Notes under the pieces: generated by a model
Told to the model about the DNA's origin: nothing
What the model saw: the letters and a program-made list of their open reading frames with translations, nothing else
Database searches by the model: none
Source of the DNA: a bacterium
GTDB lineage: Bacteria > Vulcanimicrobiota > Vulcanimicrobiia > Vulcanimicrobiales > SCRA01
Assembly: GCA_028869325.1 (NCBI GenBank)
Contig: JAGWST010000129.1
Location: forward strand, 1 to 10,010
DNA: 10,010 nt
Direction: 5' to 3'
Part shown: in pieces, positions 1-6,652 of the stretch
Position numbering within the stretch: position 1 is the first letter of the stretch
How the letters are laid out: every line of letters begins with the position of its first letter
Program-made: the position numbers and the translations under genes

Positions 1-2
1 CG

Positions 3-833
3 TGGCTGGCGTGGAGCTGGAGCGATGTAGCCAACGACGTTTGGCGCCTCTCCGCCGCGCTGCGGCGAGCCGGATTCGGCTCGGATTCGCGGCTCGCCGT
101 AAGCGGTCACTATAGCGCCTATCTGCTCCTGGTCGCGCTCGCCGCGCGGCTGGCCGGAGGCAGCGTCATCGCGGCAGCGCATTCGATCGACGAAGCACGG
201 CTCGCCGGTCTCTTCAACGGCCGCGCGGGCTACGTCTTCATCGACAGAGAGGATGAGCGCGCCCGCTGGCTGCGCGTGGCCGAACGCCAGGGCGTCGATC
301 TCGTTGCGCTCAGCTATCGATCGTTGCTGGCGCCGCACGATGGCGGCGTCGCCTCTGCGAGCCCGCGCTCGCTGGATCTGCGCGCCGGCCCGCGGACGAG
401 GGTGGTCTGGAGCGAGGAGAGCACCGACGACGCGCGCGGCCTATCGTTTCTTCTGGATCGGTGGTCGAGCGGCTCGTCTCCGCTCGCGTTTCCGGAGACG
501 TCAGCCGCGGCGGCGCGCGACCGGCGCGAGGCGGAGCCGGCATCGATCATCGCCTCCGTGCAGGGCCTTGCCGATCTGCAGCGGGAGATCGCCACGCGGT
601 TTGCTCCCGCCGGCAGCAGGCAACGCCGTCTGACGGAGTGGGCCCTCGAGCATGGGAGCGGACCTGGCGCAAACCCGGTAGCCGGATTCATCGTGAAAGC
701 CATACGGCGCCAAATTGGTTTCAGCCAGCTGCGCGAGATCGTCGTAGCAGACGGCGCCGTCGCCGGCTCCAGCGGCATTGACTCGAAGGTTCGAGGTTTC
801 TTCGCCGCTCTGGAGGTCGACGTCGTCGCCTAA
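3..833 (+). CDS. Degenerate/truncated long-chain acyl-CoA synthetase-like protein (AMP-binding family), 5' end outside window
   Basis: The frame is open from the left edge to TAA at 831-833 (276 visible residues). A GTG at codon 92 could be called as a start, but the frame continues upstream without a stop, and the upstream part resembles the same family. Visible residues 1-60 (WSWSDVANDVWRLSAALRRA, then a hydrophobic LLLVALAARLAGG stretch) look like the N-terminal part of AMP-dependent acyl-CoA synthetases. Residues ~179-276 follow the middle of FadD15-type long-chain enzymes: PASIIASVQ where VPR..EK is expected, RRLTEWAL, FSQLREIVVADGAVAGSSG in place of the LR..vsGGApL segment, then FFAALEVDVV. 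The P-loop YTSGTTGxPKG motif is not visible, and the protein stops where the EGYGxTE motif should begin, so the C-terminal half with the catalytic lysine is missing. It is probably inactive: a decaying gene or a pseudoenzyme. Family assignment is by eye from recalled motifs. Confidence 0.6.
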   Translation, partial: WLAWSWSDVANDVWRLSAALRRAGFGSDSRLAVSGHYSAYLLLVALAARLAGGSVIAAAHSIDEARLAGLFNGRAGYVFIDREDERARWLRVAERQGVDLVALSYRSLLAPHDGGVASASPRSLDLRAGPRTRVVWSEESTDDARGLSFLLDRWSSGSSPLAFPETSAAAARDRREAEPASIIASVQGLADLQREIATRFAPAGSRQRRLTEWALEHGSGPGANPVAGFIVKAIRRQIGFSQLREIVVADGAVAGSSGIDSKVRGFFAALEVDVVA

Positions 834-898
834 TATTCTGCACCCCGCCGACCGCGCGACGTCCCGGTGGAGGGCGTATGGAGCACGCGCCGGCTCCG

Positions 899-920
899 GT
901 TGCTCTGGAGTAAGAGCGGC
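899..920 (+). terminator. Hairpin after the synthetase-like frame; weak terminator candidate
   Basis: An 8-bp stem with a 6-nt GGAGTA loop is visible: 899-906 pairs with 913-920, using two G-U pairs in RNA. A second small stem, GGAGC (880-884) with GCTCC (893-897), lies just before it. There is no T-run after either, so intrinsic termination is not shown. The position, between the upstream stop codon and the rplC promoter, is where a terminator would be expected. Confidence 0.25.
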
Positions 921-938
921 AATACGAGCCCGCCGCGC

Positions 939-967
939 TTGACAGTCGCGGCGGCACTTGGTAACAT
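939..967 (+). promoter_or_regulatory. Sigma70-type promoter for the ribosomal protein operon
   Basis: A perfect -35 hexamer TTGACA (939-944) is followed by a 17-nt spacer and TAACAT (962-967), which matches four of six positions of the -10 consensus. Transcription would start near 973-976, giving a leader of about 145 nt before rplC. It is the only strong match I saw in the 834-1120 gap. It sits where rpsJ would normally be, so rplC is probably the first gene of the transcript. The start site is inferred. Confidence 0.65.
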
Positions 968-974
968 CAGCCGG

Positions 975-1120
975 TCGTGGTCCTGCCGGCCACGGCTGCG
1001 GCGTGTCGTGCCGTACACTGATCTCCGCGCTCGAGCGCGGAGACGAACGTAGCCTCAAACGCTAGGCTCCGTGGACATACGGCGCCCGGCGGTTGAGAAG
1101 CGCGAAAGGACGAAAACTGC
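975..1120 (+). promoter_or_regulatory. Structured 5' leader of the rplC operon, with a 22-bp perfect palindrome
   Basis: Several hairpins follow one another. CGTGG (976-980) pairs with CCACG (990-994). A perfect 22-nt inverted repeat spans 1022-1043, centred on CTCGAG. AGCCT (1051-1055) pairs with AGGCT (1064-1068) across an 8-nt loop. CCGT (1069-1072) pairs with ACGG (1079-1082). A Shine-Dalgarno AAGGA (1106-1110) precedes the GTG start of rplC by 10 nt. In E. coli the S10 leader is the target of L4 autoregulation; whether this leader does the same is inference. No T-run follows the large palindrome, and no leader peptide stands out. Confidence 0.5.
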
Positions 1121-1750
1121 GTGAAGAACATCATCGGCCGCAAGGTCGGGATGACGAGCATCTTCCTTGATGACGGCCGCTTCGTGCCGGTAACGGTGGT
1201 TGAGGCCGGTCCCTGCGTCGTCACGCAGCGGAAGACGGCGGGGCAGGATGGCTACGAGGCCGTGCAGCTCGCCTTCGGTGATACCCCGGCCAAACGCGTG
1301 ACCAAGCCGCAGCTGGGCCATCTCAAGAGATCCGGCTCAGCGCCAAAGAGGTACCTGCGAGAGTTTCGCCGCGGCATCGACGGCGTCGAGCTGGGTGCCA
1401 CCGTCACCGTCGCCGAGTTCGCCGCCGGCGACCGCGTCGACGTGATGGGCATCTCCAAGGGCCACGGCTTCTCCGGCGGCATCAAGCGTCACAACTTCAG
1501 CGGCGGCGGCGCCAGCCACGGCTCGATGATCCATCGCCAGCCGGCGTCCAACGGTGACACCAACGCGGGGCGCACCGTCAAGGGCAGTCGCCGGCCGGGT
1601 CACTTCGGCGTCGATCGCGTGACTCATCAGAATCTGGAGGTCGTCCGCGCCGACGCGGAGCGCAATCTGCTCCTGCTGCGCGGCCCGGTGCCGGGCGCGA
1701 AGAACGGGCTGGTCGTCATCAAGCCGTCGGTCAAGGTGAAGGAGAAGTAA
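1121..1750 (+). CDS. rplC: 50S ribosomal protein L3
   Basis: L3 binds 23S rRNA early in large-subunit assembly and sends a loop towards the peptidyl-transferase centre. The 209-residue length is normal. The N-terminus [12 protein letters not shown] is typical, followed by GISKGHGF (~110-117), ASHGSMIHR (131-139) and a VPGAKNGLV stretch near the end. The GTG start at 1121 is supported by AAGGA at 1106-1110 and by the family N-terminus. It is the first gene of the cluster; rplD begins 2 nt after its stop. The loop at 140-163 reads [20 protein letters not shown] and then GHFG, where many L3 proteins have RPGSIG..TP.RV.KG.rMaGhmG. The glutamine that PrmB methylates in E. coli (in GQNQ) is not conserved here. 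Confidence 0.98.
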   Translation: MKNIIGRKVGMTSIFLDDGRFVPVTVVEAGPCVVTQRKTAGQDGYEAVQLAFGDTPAKRVTKPQLGHLKRSGSAPKRYLREFRRGIDGVELGATVTVAEFAAGDRVDVMGISKGHGFSGGIKRHNFSGGGASHGSMIHRQPASNGDTNAGRTVKGSRRPGHFGVDRVTHQNLEVVRADAERNLLLLRGPVPGAKNGLVVIKPSVKVKEK

Positions 1751-1752
1751 TC

Positions 1753-2400
1753 GTGCCTACGCTCATCGATGCGAGCGGGAAGAACCTGCGCAGCGAGCCG
1801 ACACCCGCCGTCTTCACCGCCTCCGAGGCATCGAAGGCCGCGGTAATCTTCCGCGCCGTCCATCGCGAGCAGGCCAACCGGCGCGCCGGCACGGCCTCCA
1901 CCAAGCGCCGCGACGAGGTCGCCGGCGGCGGCAAGAAGCCCTGGCGCCAGAAGGGTACCGGGCGCGCTCGTCACGGATCGATCCGCTCCCCGCAGTGGCG
2001 CCACGGCGGCGTGGTCTTCGGACCCAAGCCGCGCTCATTCGAGGAGTCGCTCAATAAGAAAGAGCGCAAGGTCGCGCTACGGGCGGCGCTGGCGGACCGC
2101 TTCGCCAACGACGCCGTCTTCGTGCTGGATCCGGCCAACTTCCAGGCGCTCAAGACCAAGCAGTTCGCCACCGCCTTCTTCGGTTCGCCGAAGGCGGCCA
2201 AGACGGGCCCCAAGACGCTCTTCGTCTACGGCCTAGCCGAGGCCGATACGCTGGGCGAGAGTCTGCTGCGCGGCGGCGCCAACCTGGCGCGCGTCGGCAT
2301 CCTTCCGGTCAGCGACCTCGAGGTCGAGGCGATCATCGCGCACCAGCGTCTGATCCTCACCGCCGCGGCCTACCAACACCTTCAGGAGATCTGCGCGTAA
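1753..2400 (+). CDS. rplD: 50S ribosomal protein L4
   Basis: L4 binds 23S rRNA, and its extended loop lines the exit tunnel. In E. coli it also represses the S10 operon and binds RNase E; neither role can be read from this sequence. The protein is 215 residues, close to the usual 200-210. The tunnel-loop signature [19 protein letters not shown] lies at about 58-76, followed by [17 protein letters not shown] and the [10 protein letters not shown] helix. The GTG start at 1753 comes 2 nt after the rplC stop, and no other in-frame start gives a better N-terminus. The stop at 2398-2400 overlaps the rplW start by one base, so the two are probably translationally coupled. Confidence 0.98.
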   Translation: MPTLIDASGKNLRSEPTPAVFTASEASKAAVIFRAVHREQANRRAGTASTKRRDEVAGGGKKPWRQKGTGRARHGSIRSPQWRHGGVVFGPKPRSFEESLNKKERKVALRAALADRFANDAVFVLDPANFQALKTKQFATAFFGSPKAAKTGPKTLFVYGLAEADTLGESLLRGGANLARVGILPVSDLEVEAIIAHQRLILTAAAYQHLQEICA

Positions 2401-2711
2401 TGGACGCGAGAGACGTCGTCATCGCCCCCTTGATCACCGAGAAGTCGATGGCCAACACGATGGTGCAGCAGTACACCTTCCGTGTCGCCCCCGAGGCCAC
2501 GAAGACCCAGATCCGCCATGCGGTCGAGGAGATCTTCAAGGTCAACGTGACCAAGGTCAATACGGTCAACGTGAAGGGCAAGATGAAGTCCTTCGCCCGC
2601 CGTCGCGCGCGCGCAACCACGGGTCGCCAGAGCGATTGGAAGAAGGCCATCGTCACGTTGAAAGAGGGTCAGAAGATCGAGCTCGGAGGCGTCAACTACT
2701 TCGAGCAGTAG
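2400..2711 (+). CDS. rplW: 50S ribosomal protein L23
   Basis: L23 sits at the tunnel exit and is the docking site for trigger factor and the signal recognition particle. The 103-residue length is normal. It opens with the typical VIAPLITEKSM segment (~7-17), has the YTFRVAPEATKTQIRHAVEE helix-strand segment, and continues with the VNVKGKMKSFARR loop that contacts rRNA. It ends with the usual WKKAIVTLKEGQKIEL strand. The ATG overlaps the rplD stop (TAATG, 2398-2402). A 68-nt gap to rplB follows, one of the few in this part of the cluster. Confidence 0.97.
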   Translation: MDARDVVIAPLITEKSMANTMVQQYTFRVAPEATKTQIRHAVEEIFKVNVTKVNTVNVKGKMKSFARRRARATTGRQSDWKKAIVTLKEGQKIELGGVNYFEQ

Positions 2712-2779
2712 CGCCGCGCCGCGGCTGCATGTATGGGACGGCTAACCGCCCCGCAAAGCCAGACAGAGAGTAGAGAGCA

Positions 2780-3601
2780 GTGCCCGTCAAATCGTTCAAA
2801 CCCACCTCGGCCGGAAAGCGGTTCATGACCGTCGCCGACTTCTCGGAGCTGACCAAGAAGGCTCCCGAGGAGCGCTTGATCGAGCCCAACAAGAAGCACG
2901 CGGGCCGCAATCACAGCGGCCATATCACCGTGCGTCACAAGGGCGGCGGACGCCGCCCGATGTACCGCATCATCGATTTCAAGCGCACCAAGGACGGCGT
3001 CCCCGCTAAGGTCGCCGCCATCGAGTACGATCCCAACCGCTCGGCGCGCATCGCTCTGCTGCACTACCTGGACGGCGAGAAGCGCTACATCATCGCTCCG
3101 CTGGGCCTGAAGATCGGCGATCGCGTCGAGTCGGGCGAGAAGGCCGACATCAAGACGGGCAACGCGCTGCCGCTGAAGTTCATCCCGCTCGGCACGGTCA
3201 TCCACAACCTGGAGCTGCGCCCCGGACAGGGCGCCAAGCTGGTGCGCTCGGCCGGCGGCGCCGCGCAGCTCATGGCCAAGGAGGGCGAGTATGCGCAGGT
3301 GCGCATGCCCTCGGGCGAGGTGCGCTTGATCCACATCAACTGCCGCGCCACGATCGGCCAGATCGGCAACGTGGAGCACGAGAACGTGGTGATCGGCAAG
3401 GCGGGCCGCCAACGGCACATGGGCAACCGGCCGACGGTACGCGGCATCGCCATGAACCCGGTCGACCACCCGCACGGCGGCGGCGAGGCACGCTCGACCT
3501 CGGGCCGTCCGCCCACGACGCCTTGGGGCCAGATGACGATGGGTAAGAAGACGCGCCGCAACAAGCGCACCGCAAAGATGATCGTGAGGAAGCGGAAGTA
3601 A
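2780..3601 (+). CDS. rplB: 50S ribosomal protein L2
   Basis: L2 is a primary 23S rRNA binder needed for subunit association and peptidyl-transferase activity. At 273 residues it is the normal size. It carries the N-terminal [11 protein letters not shown] start, [26 protein letters not shown], and the highly conserved [10 protein letters not shown] at 228-237. His230 there corresponds to the functionally important E. coli His229. The C-terminus TPWG...[17 protein letters not shown] is the usual basic tail. The GTG start at 2780 is chosen because [10 protein letters not shown] matches the family; only a weak purine-rich GAGAG stretch lies before it. The 68 nt upstream (2712-2779) hold no obvious promoter. 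rpsS begins 2 nt after the stop. Confidence 0.98.
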   Translation: MPVKSFKPTSAGKRFMTVADFSELTKKAPEERLIEPNKKHAGRNHSGHITVRHKGGGRRPMYRIIDFKRTKDGVPAKVAAIEYDPNRSARIALLHYLDGEKRYIIAPLGLKIGDRVESGEKADIKTGNALPLKFIPLGTVIHNLELRPGQGAKLVRSAGGAAQLMAKEGEYAQVRMPSGEVRLIHINCRATIGQIGNVEHENVVIGKAGRQRHMGNRPTVRGIAMNPVDHPHGGGEARSTSGRPPTTPWGQMTMGKKTRRNKRTAKMIVRKRK

Positions 3602-3603
3602 CG

Positions 3604-3876
3604 ATGTCGCGCAGTTTGAAGAAGGGTCCCTTCGTTGCGGACCACTTGCTCCAGAAGATCGAGCGCATGAACGCGGCGCGCGAGAAGCGGGTCGTGCGGA
3701 CGTGGAGCCGTGCCTCGACGGTGGTTCCGCAGATGGTGGGTCACACCATCGGCGTGCACAACGGCAAGGCGCACGTGCCGGTCTACGTGACGGAGAACAT
3801 GGTCGGGCACAAGCTCGGTGAGTTCGCTCCGACGCGCAACTACCGCGGCCACGGCGAGAAGAGCTCGGTGAAGTAG
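3604..3876 (+). CDS. rpsS: 30S ribosomal protein S19
   Basis: S19 forms part of the head of the small subunit with S13 and contacts the A-site tRNA region. The 90-residue length is normal. It begins with the family signature [11 protein letters not shown] and carries [30 protein letters not shown] in two adjoining parts, then [13 protein letters not shown] and a short basic tail. The ATG lies 2 nt downstream of the rplB stop, and rplV starts 1 nt after its stop, so this is a tight operon segment. Confidence 0.98.
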   Translation: MSRSLKKGPFVADHLLQKIERMNAAREKRVVRTWSRASTVVPQMVGHTIGVHNGKAHVPVYVTENMVGHKLGEFAPTRNYRGHGEKSSVK

Positions 3877-3877
3877 G

Positions 3878-4291
3878 ATGGCAGCGACGACGCAAGAGCG
3901 CACCGAAGCGCACGCACATCTCAAGTTTGCCCACATGGGCCCGCGCAAGCTGCGCCGGGTCGCCGACGCCGTGCGGGGCAAGAGCGTCAAGGACGCCCTG
4001 GCGCTCTTGAAGTTCACGCCCGTCTACGGTGCGGAGGTGATCGAAAAGCTGCTGCGCAGCGCGGTCGCCAACGCGGAGAACAACCACGAGATGGCGACCG
4101 ACGATCTCTATGTCAAGCGCATCCTGGTGGACGGCGGTCCCGGCGGCAAGTTCACCAAGCGGCTCGACCCACGCGCCCAAGGGCGCGCCGCCTTCAAGCG
4201 TAAGCGCATGTCGCACGTCTCGATCACCGTTGCCAACAAGGGCGCGGAAGAGAAGAAGCGCAGCATCGCGCAGCGAGCGGGGAGCAAGTAA
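3878..4291 (+). CDS. rplV: 50S ribosomal protein L22
   Basis: L22 binds all 23S rRNA domains, and its beta-hairpin narrows the exit tunnel next to L4. The 137-residue product has the expected [22 protein letters not shown] helix region (read in two parts), [10 protein letters not shown], and the tunnel hairpin at 85-103 ([19 protein letters not shown]) leading into [12 protein letters not shown]. By eye the hairpin carries about three residues more than E. coli L22 between the GP turn and PRA.GRA. The ATG follows the rpsS stop by one base, and the stop overlaps the rpsC start (TAATG). Confidence 0.97.
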   Translation: MAATTQERTEAHAHLKFAHMGPRKLRRVADAVRGKSVKDALALLKFTPVYGAEVIEKLLRSAVANAENNHEMATDDLYVKRILVDGGPGGKFTKRLDPRAQGRAAFKRKRMSHVSITVANKGAEEKKRSIAQRAGSK

Positions 4292-5154
4292 TGGGACAGA
4301 AGATTCATCCGCTCGGCCTGCGCCTGGGCATTACACGCACCTGGGACAGCCGCTGGTTCGAGAAGAGGCACTATCAGGACTGGCTGCACGAGGACCTCAA
4401 GGTCCGTAAGTACTTCACGCGTCTCACGCGCGTGGCCGGCATCAGCCGCGTCGAGATCGAGCGGCGTGCCAACCAGGCGCGCATCATCATCAACACGGCC
4501 AAGCCGGGTATCATCATCGGCAAGCGCGGCGCCGGCATCGAAGAGATCCGTAAGAGCCTGGAGAGACTGACCAAGAAGTCGATTCAGGTCAACGTCGTCG
4601 AGATCAAGCACCCCGAGCTCGACGCGCGCCTCGTCGGTCAGAACATCGTCGACCAGCTCGAGAAGCGCATCGCCTTCCGCCGTGCCATGAAGCAGGCCAT
4701 CATGCGCACCATGAAGGCCGGCGCGCGCGGCATCAAGGTGCAGGTCTCCGGTCGCTTGGGCGGTGCCGAGATCGCGCGTACAGAGCGTAACTTCGAGGGC
4801 AAGGTGCCGCTGCACACGTTGCGCGCCAATATCGATTACGCGAACGTCGAGGCCTTTACCACCTTCGGCCGCATCGGAGTCAAGGTTTGGATCTATACGG
4901 GCGAGCAGCTGCCCGAGGCACGCGAGACGGGCAACCAGCGTGCCGACCGCGTGCAGTTTCGCGATCGTCGCTCGGACCGCGGACGTCGCGGCGGCCGCGG
5001 TGGCGGGCGCAGCGCCGGCCCACGTCCGGAGACGGCGGCCGCGGTGGCCGAGCCGTCCTTGGATCGGGCCGATTTCGCCGAGGCGTTCGAGACGGAGTCC
5101 AGCGGAGCGGAGGCCCCCGTGGCAAGCCCGCTCGCCGCAGAGCAGAGCGAGTAA
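4291..5154 (+). CDS. rpsC: 30S ribosomal protein S3 with extended C-terminal tail
   Basis: S3 lines the mRNA entry channel with S4 and S5 and contributes to helicase activity. [20 protein letters not shown] is the standard start. The KH domain has its GxxG loop as GKRG at 77-80 within [13 protein letters not shown]. The C-terminal S3 domain includes [12 protein letters not shown] and ends near [13 protein letters not shown] (~205). At 287 residues it is about 50 longer than E. coli S3 (233). The extra tail has an arginine/glycine-rich patch (~225-243, with [10 protein letters not shown]) followed by an acidic, alanine- and serine-rich end (~244-287). The start overlaps the rplV stop. A 57-nt gap with a hairpin follows. 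Confidence 0.97.
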   Translation: MGQKIHPLGLRLGITRTWDSRWFEKRHYQDWLHEDLKVRKYFTRLTRVAGISRVEIERRANQARIIINTAKPGIIIGKRGAGIEEIRKSLERLTKKSIQVNVVEIKHPELDARLVGQNIVDQLEKRIAFRRAMKQAIMRTMKAGARGIKVQVSGRLGGAEIARTERNFEGKVPLHTLRANIDYANVEAFTTFGRIGVKVWIYTGEQLPEARETGNQRADRVQFRDRRSDRGRRGGRGGGRSAGPRPETAAAVAEPSLDRADFAEAFETESSGAEAPVASPLAAEQSE

Positions 5155-5171
5155 CATACTTTAAGGAATAG

Positions 5172-5190
5172 CGCTCCCGCCAGCGGAGCG
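5172..5190 (+). repeat. Intergenic hairpin between rpsC and rplP
   Basis: CGCTCC (5172-5177) and GGAGCG (5185-5190) form a 6-bp stem with a 7-nt loop. It lies in the 57-nt gap after the rpsC stop, directly before one copy of the recurring GCGGAATG-type sequence (5193 on). No T-run follows, so it is more likely an mRNA structure than a terminator. Its function is unknown. Confidence 0.4.
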
Positions 5191-5192
5191 AT

Positions 5193-5210
5193 GCGGAATG
5201 AGTGGGATGA
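5193..5210 (+). repeat. Copy of recurring intergenic GCGGAA(C/T)G sequence, before rplP
   Basis: GCGGAATGAGTGGGATGA lies just before the preferred rplP ATG at 5212. Related copies are at 6221-6239, 6253-6273 and 8150-8166, all in gaps between ribosomal genes. The shared core is GCGGAA(C/T)G followed by a G-rich AGTGGG or GGTGGG. Part of it may act as a ribosome-binding site. Confidence 0.4.
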
Positions 5211-5211
5211 G

Positions 5212-5646
5212 ATGCTTACACCAAAACGAGTGAAGTGGCGCAAGCAGCAGCGCGGTCGCATGAAGGGGCGGGCGCTGGTGGGCAATTCGCTGACCTTCGG
5301 CGAGTATGGCCTGCAGGCACTGGAGCCGGTATGGTTGACGGCTCGTCAAATCGAGGCCGCTCGTATCGCCATGACGCGCTACATCAAGCGTGGCGGCAAA
5401 GTCTGGATCAAGGTCTTCCCCGACAAGCCCGTGACCAAGAAGCCCGCCGAGACGCGTCAAGGCTCCGGTAAGGGCTCGCCGGAGTTCTGGGTGGCCGTCG
5501 TGCGCCCGGGCCGCATGCTCTTCGAGCTCTCCGGCGTGCCGGAGGACGTCGCAAAGGAAGCGCTGCGGCTGGCCGCGTTCAAGCTGCCGATCCGCACCAA
5601 GTTCGTCCAGCGCGAAGAGATGGGGGCCGCGGCAATTGAAGCATAA
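5212..5646 (+). CDS. rplP: 50S ribosomal protein L16
   Basis: L16 organises the A-site and 5S rRNA region of the large subunit and joins late in assembly. From ATG 5212 the product is 144 residues. It starts [19 protein letters not shown], which is the family's standard N-terminus. An upstream in-frame ATG at 5191 would add seven residues (MRNEWDE) encoded by the recurring intergenic sequence, so I reject it as the start. Other expected parts are [50 protein letters not shown] and [15 protein letters not shown]. The last codons overlap the proposed TTG start of rpmC. Confidence 0.97.
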   Translation: MLTPKRVKWRKQQRGRMKGRALVGNSLTFGEYGLQALEPVWLTARQIEAARIAMTRYIKRGGKVWIKVFPDKPVTKKPAETRQGSGKGSPEFWVAVVRPGRMLFELSGVPEDVAKEALRLAAFKLPIRTKFVQREEMGAAAIEA

Positions 5647-5857
5647 GGACGTGGTCGCGCTACGCGACCTGACGGTAGACGAGCTGCAGAAGAAGGCCCG
5701 CGAGATCAAGGAAGAGCTGTTCAACCTGCGCTTCCAGCTGCGCACCGGGCATCTCTCGAATTTCAGCACGGTGCGTGCGATCCGTCGCGATTACGCGCGG
5801 ATCCTGACGGTGATCGCCGAGAAGCGGATGGCGGAGGACAAGCATGGAGCAGCCTAA
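5636..5857 (+). CDS. rpmC: 50S ribosomal protein L29
   Basis: L29 is a small two-helix protein next to L23 at the tunnel exit. The core [20 protein letters not shown] then [11 protein letters not shown] and [15 protein letters not shown] is unmistakable. The start is uncertain. TTG at 5636 gives 73 residues beginning [12 protein letters not shown], which resembles the common MKAKELREL opening, and has a G-rich stretch (GATGGGGG) upstream; it overlaps rplP by 11 nt. GTG at 5651 would give 68 residues, but AAGGA (5645-5649) lies too close to it. I favour TTG, with moderate confidence. The stop overlaps rpsQ by 14 nt. Confidence 0.93.
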   Translation: MKHKDVVALRDLTVDELQKKAREIKEELFNLRFQLRTGHLSNFSTVRAIRRDYARILTVIAEKRMAEDKHGAA

Positions 5858-6125
5858 CGGGCAGGCGGTCGCGGAGCGCGGCCGGCGTAAGATCAAGATC
5901 GGCCGCGTTGCGTCCAACAAGATGGACAAGACGATCGTCGTCGTGACCGAGACGCGCGTCCCCCATCCCGTCTACAAGAAGATCGTTCGCAAGTCGGCCC
6001 GCTTCAAGGCGCACGACGAGAAGAACGAGTGCAACATCGGCGATCTGGTGAAGATCATGGAGTGCCGCCCCCTCTCTAAGGAGAAGCGCTGGCGCCTGGT
6101 CGAGGTCGTGGAGCGCGTAAAGTGA
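5844..6125 (+). CDS. rpsQ: 30S ribosomal protein S17
   Basis: S17 is an OB-fold protein that binds 16S rRNA early in 30S assembly. The 93-residue product has a roughly 15-residue polar N-terminus, then [55 protein letters not shown] and RLVEVVER, all standard for the family. The ATG at 5844 overlaps the end of rpmC by 14 nt; GCGGAGGA at 5831-5838 provides a good Shine-Dalgarno. It is the last S10-type gene, and a 148-nt gap with hairpins follows before rplN. Confidence 0.97.
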   Translation: MEQPNGQAVAERGRRKIKIGRVASNKMDKTIVVVTETRVPHPVYKKIVRKSARFKAHDEKNECNIGDLVKIMECRPLSKEKRWRLVEVVERVK

Positions 6126-6220
6126 TCGTACGTCGGTACAAACCGGGCCGCGTGGCCGGGAACCTTCTTGCAATCCGGCGCGAGTGCGCCGGAACCTTGA
6201 AAGTAGAGGGGTCCCCACGC

Positions 6221-6239
6221 GCGGAACGAGAGTGGAGCG
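6221..6239 (+). repeat. Copy of recurring GCGGAACG sequence, first of two before rplN
   Basis: GCGGAACGAGAGTGGAGCG is a degenerate version of the sequence that recurs 32 nt downstream at 6253-6273, so the rplN upstream region holds a near-tandem pair. It follows the hairpin at 6174-6193. Confidence 0.35.
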
Positions 6240-6249
6240 CATGGGGGGC

Positions 6250-6273
6250 GAAGCGGAACGGAGTGAGTGGGGC
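6250..6273 (+). repeat. Copy of recurring GCGGAACG sequence, second before rplN
   Basis: GAAGCGGAACGG (6250-6261) is identical to 8150-8161 before rplF. It continues into AGTGAGTGGGGC directly before the rplN ATG. GGAGTGA at 6260-6266, 7 nt from the start codon, would serve as the Shine-Dalgarno, so this copy overlaps a working translation signal. Confidence 0.45.
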
Positions 6274-6651
6274 ATGATTCAGCAAGAAACGAGGCTCAAG
6301 GTAGCCGACAACTCGGGTGCCCGCGAGATCCTCTGCATTCACGTCGCGGGCGGCAGCCGCCACCCGTATGCTCACATTGGCGACATCATCGTCGGCACGG
6401 TGAAGAGCGCCATTCCGGGCGCCGCCGTGAAGAAGGGCCAAGTCGTCAAGGCCGTGGTCGTGCGTACGACCGCGCCGGTGCGCCGCCCCGACGGCTCGAC
6501 GATCAAGTTTGACGAGAACGCGGCCGTGCTGATCAAGGGCGAGAAAGACAACCTCGATCCGCGCGGGACCCGCATCTTCGGCCCCGTCGCGCGCGAGCTG
6601 CGTGACCGCGGCTTCATGAAGATCATCTCGCTCGCGCCGGAGGTGCTCTAA
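6274..6651 (+). CDS. rplN: 50S ribosomal protein L14
   Basis: L14 lies at the subunit interface and forms bridges to 16S rRNA; it is also the docking site of the silencing factor RsfS. From ATG 6274 the protein is 125 residues, matching the usual 122-123. It begins [19 protein letters not shown], the family start. An upstream GTG at 6184 would add 30 residues read from the hairpin and recurring-sequence region, so it is rejected. GGAGTGA (6260-6266) is the likely ribosome-binding site. Other marks are [42 protein letters not shown] and [14 protein letters not shown]. Confidence 0.97.
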   Translation: MIQQETRLKVADNSGAREILCIHVAGGSRHPYAHIGDIIVGTVKSAIPGAAVKKGQVVKAVVVRTTAPVRRPDGSTIKFDENAAVLIKGEKDNLDPRGTRIFGPVARELRDRGFMKIISLAPEVL

Positions 6652-6652
6652 C

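Larger units (their letters stand above)
6126..6273 (+). promoter_or_regulatory. S10/spc boundary gap with two hairpins
   Basis: This is the longest gap inside the cluster and falls where E. coli splits the S10 and spc operons. A first structure, GGCC (6146-6149) with GGCC (6154-6157), has a GCGT loop and extra outer C-G pairs. A second, perfect 8-bp stem pairs TCCGGCGC (6174-6181) with GCGCCGGA (6186-6193) over a GAGT loop. Neither has a T-run. The segment GGAACCTT recurs just after each structure (6159-6166 and 6191-6198). TTGAAA at 6197-6202 resembles a -35 element, but I find no convincing -10 at proper spacing. Promoter, attenuator and processing-site roles are all possible and unproven. 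Confidence 0.45.

Noticed and set aside
1022..1043. Intrinsic terminator at the leader palindrome
   Set aside because: No T-run follows the stem, so it is recorded as a leader structure rather than a terminator.
867..1052. 61-codon + strand frame in the intergenic region as a leader peptide gene
   Set aside because: It begins upstream of the predicted promoter and crosses it, has no convincing ribosome-binding site and is arginine-rich like random GC-rich DNA.
2696..4216. 506-codon open frame on the - strand across rplB, rpsS and rplV
   Set aside because: It lies opposite three certain ribosomal genes, shows compositional repetition (runs of A, R, L, V, D) and no recognisable domain. Such antisense frames are common in high-GC coding DNA.
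4108..5157. 349-codon open frame on the - strand across rplV and rpsC
   Set aside because: It is opposite S3 and L22; the low-complexity A/L/D/R-rich translation is typical of antisense of GC-rich genes.
5191..5211. Upstream ATG for rplP giving MRNEWDE before the normal N-terminus
   Set aside because: The extra codons are the recurring intergenic sequence, and [11 protein letters not shown] at 5212 matches the family start.
6184..6273. Upstream GTG giving L14 a 30-residue extension
   Set aside because: It starts within a hairpin loop and reads through the recurring sequence; [15 protein letters not shown] at 6274 is the normal L14 start with a good Shine-Dalgarno.
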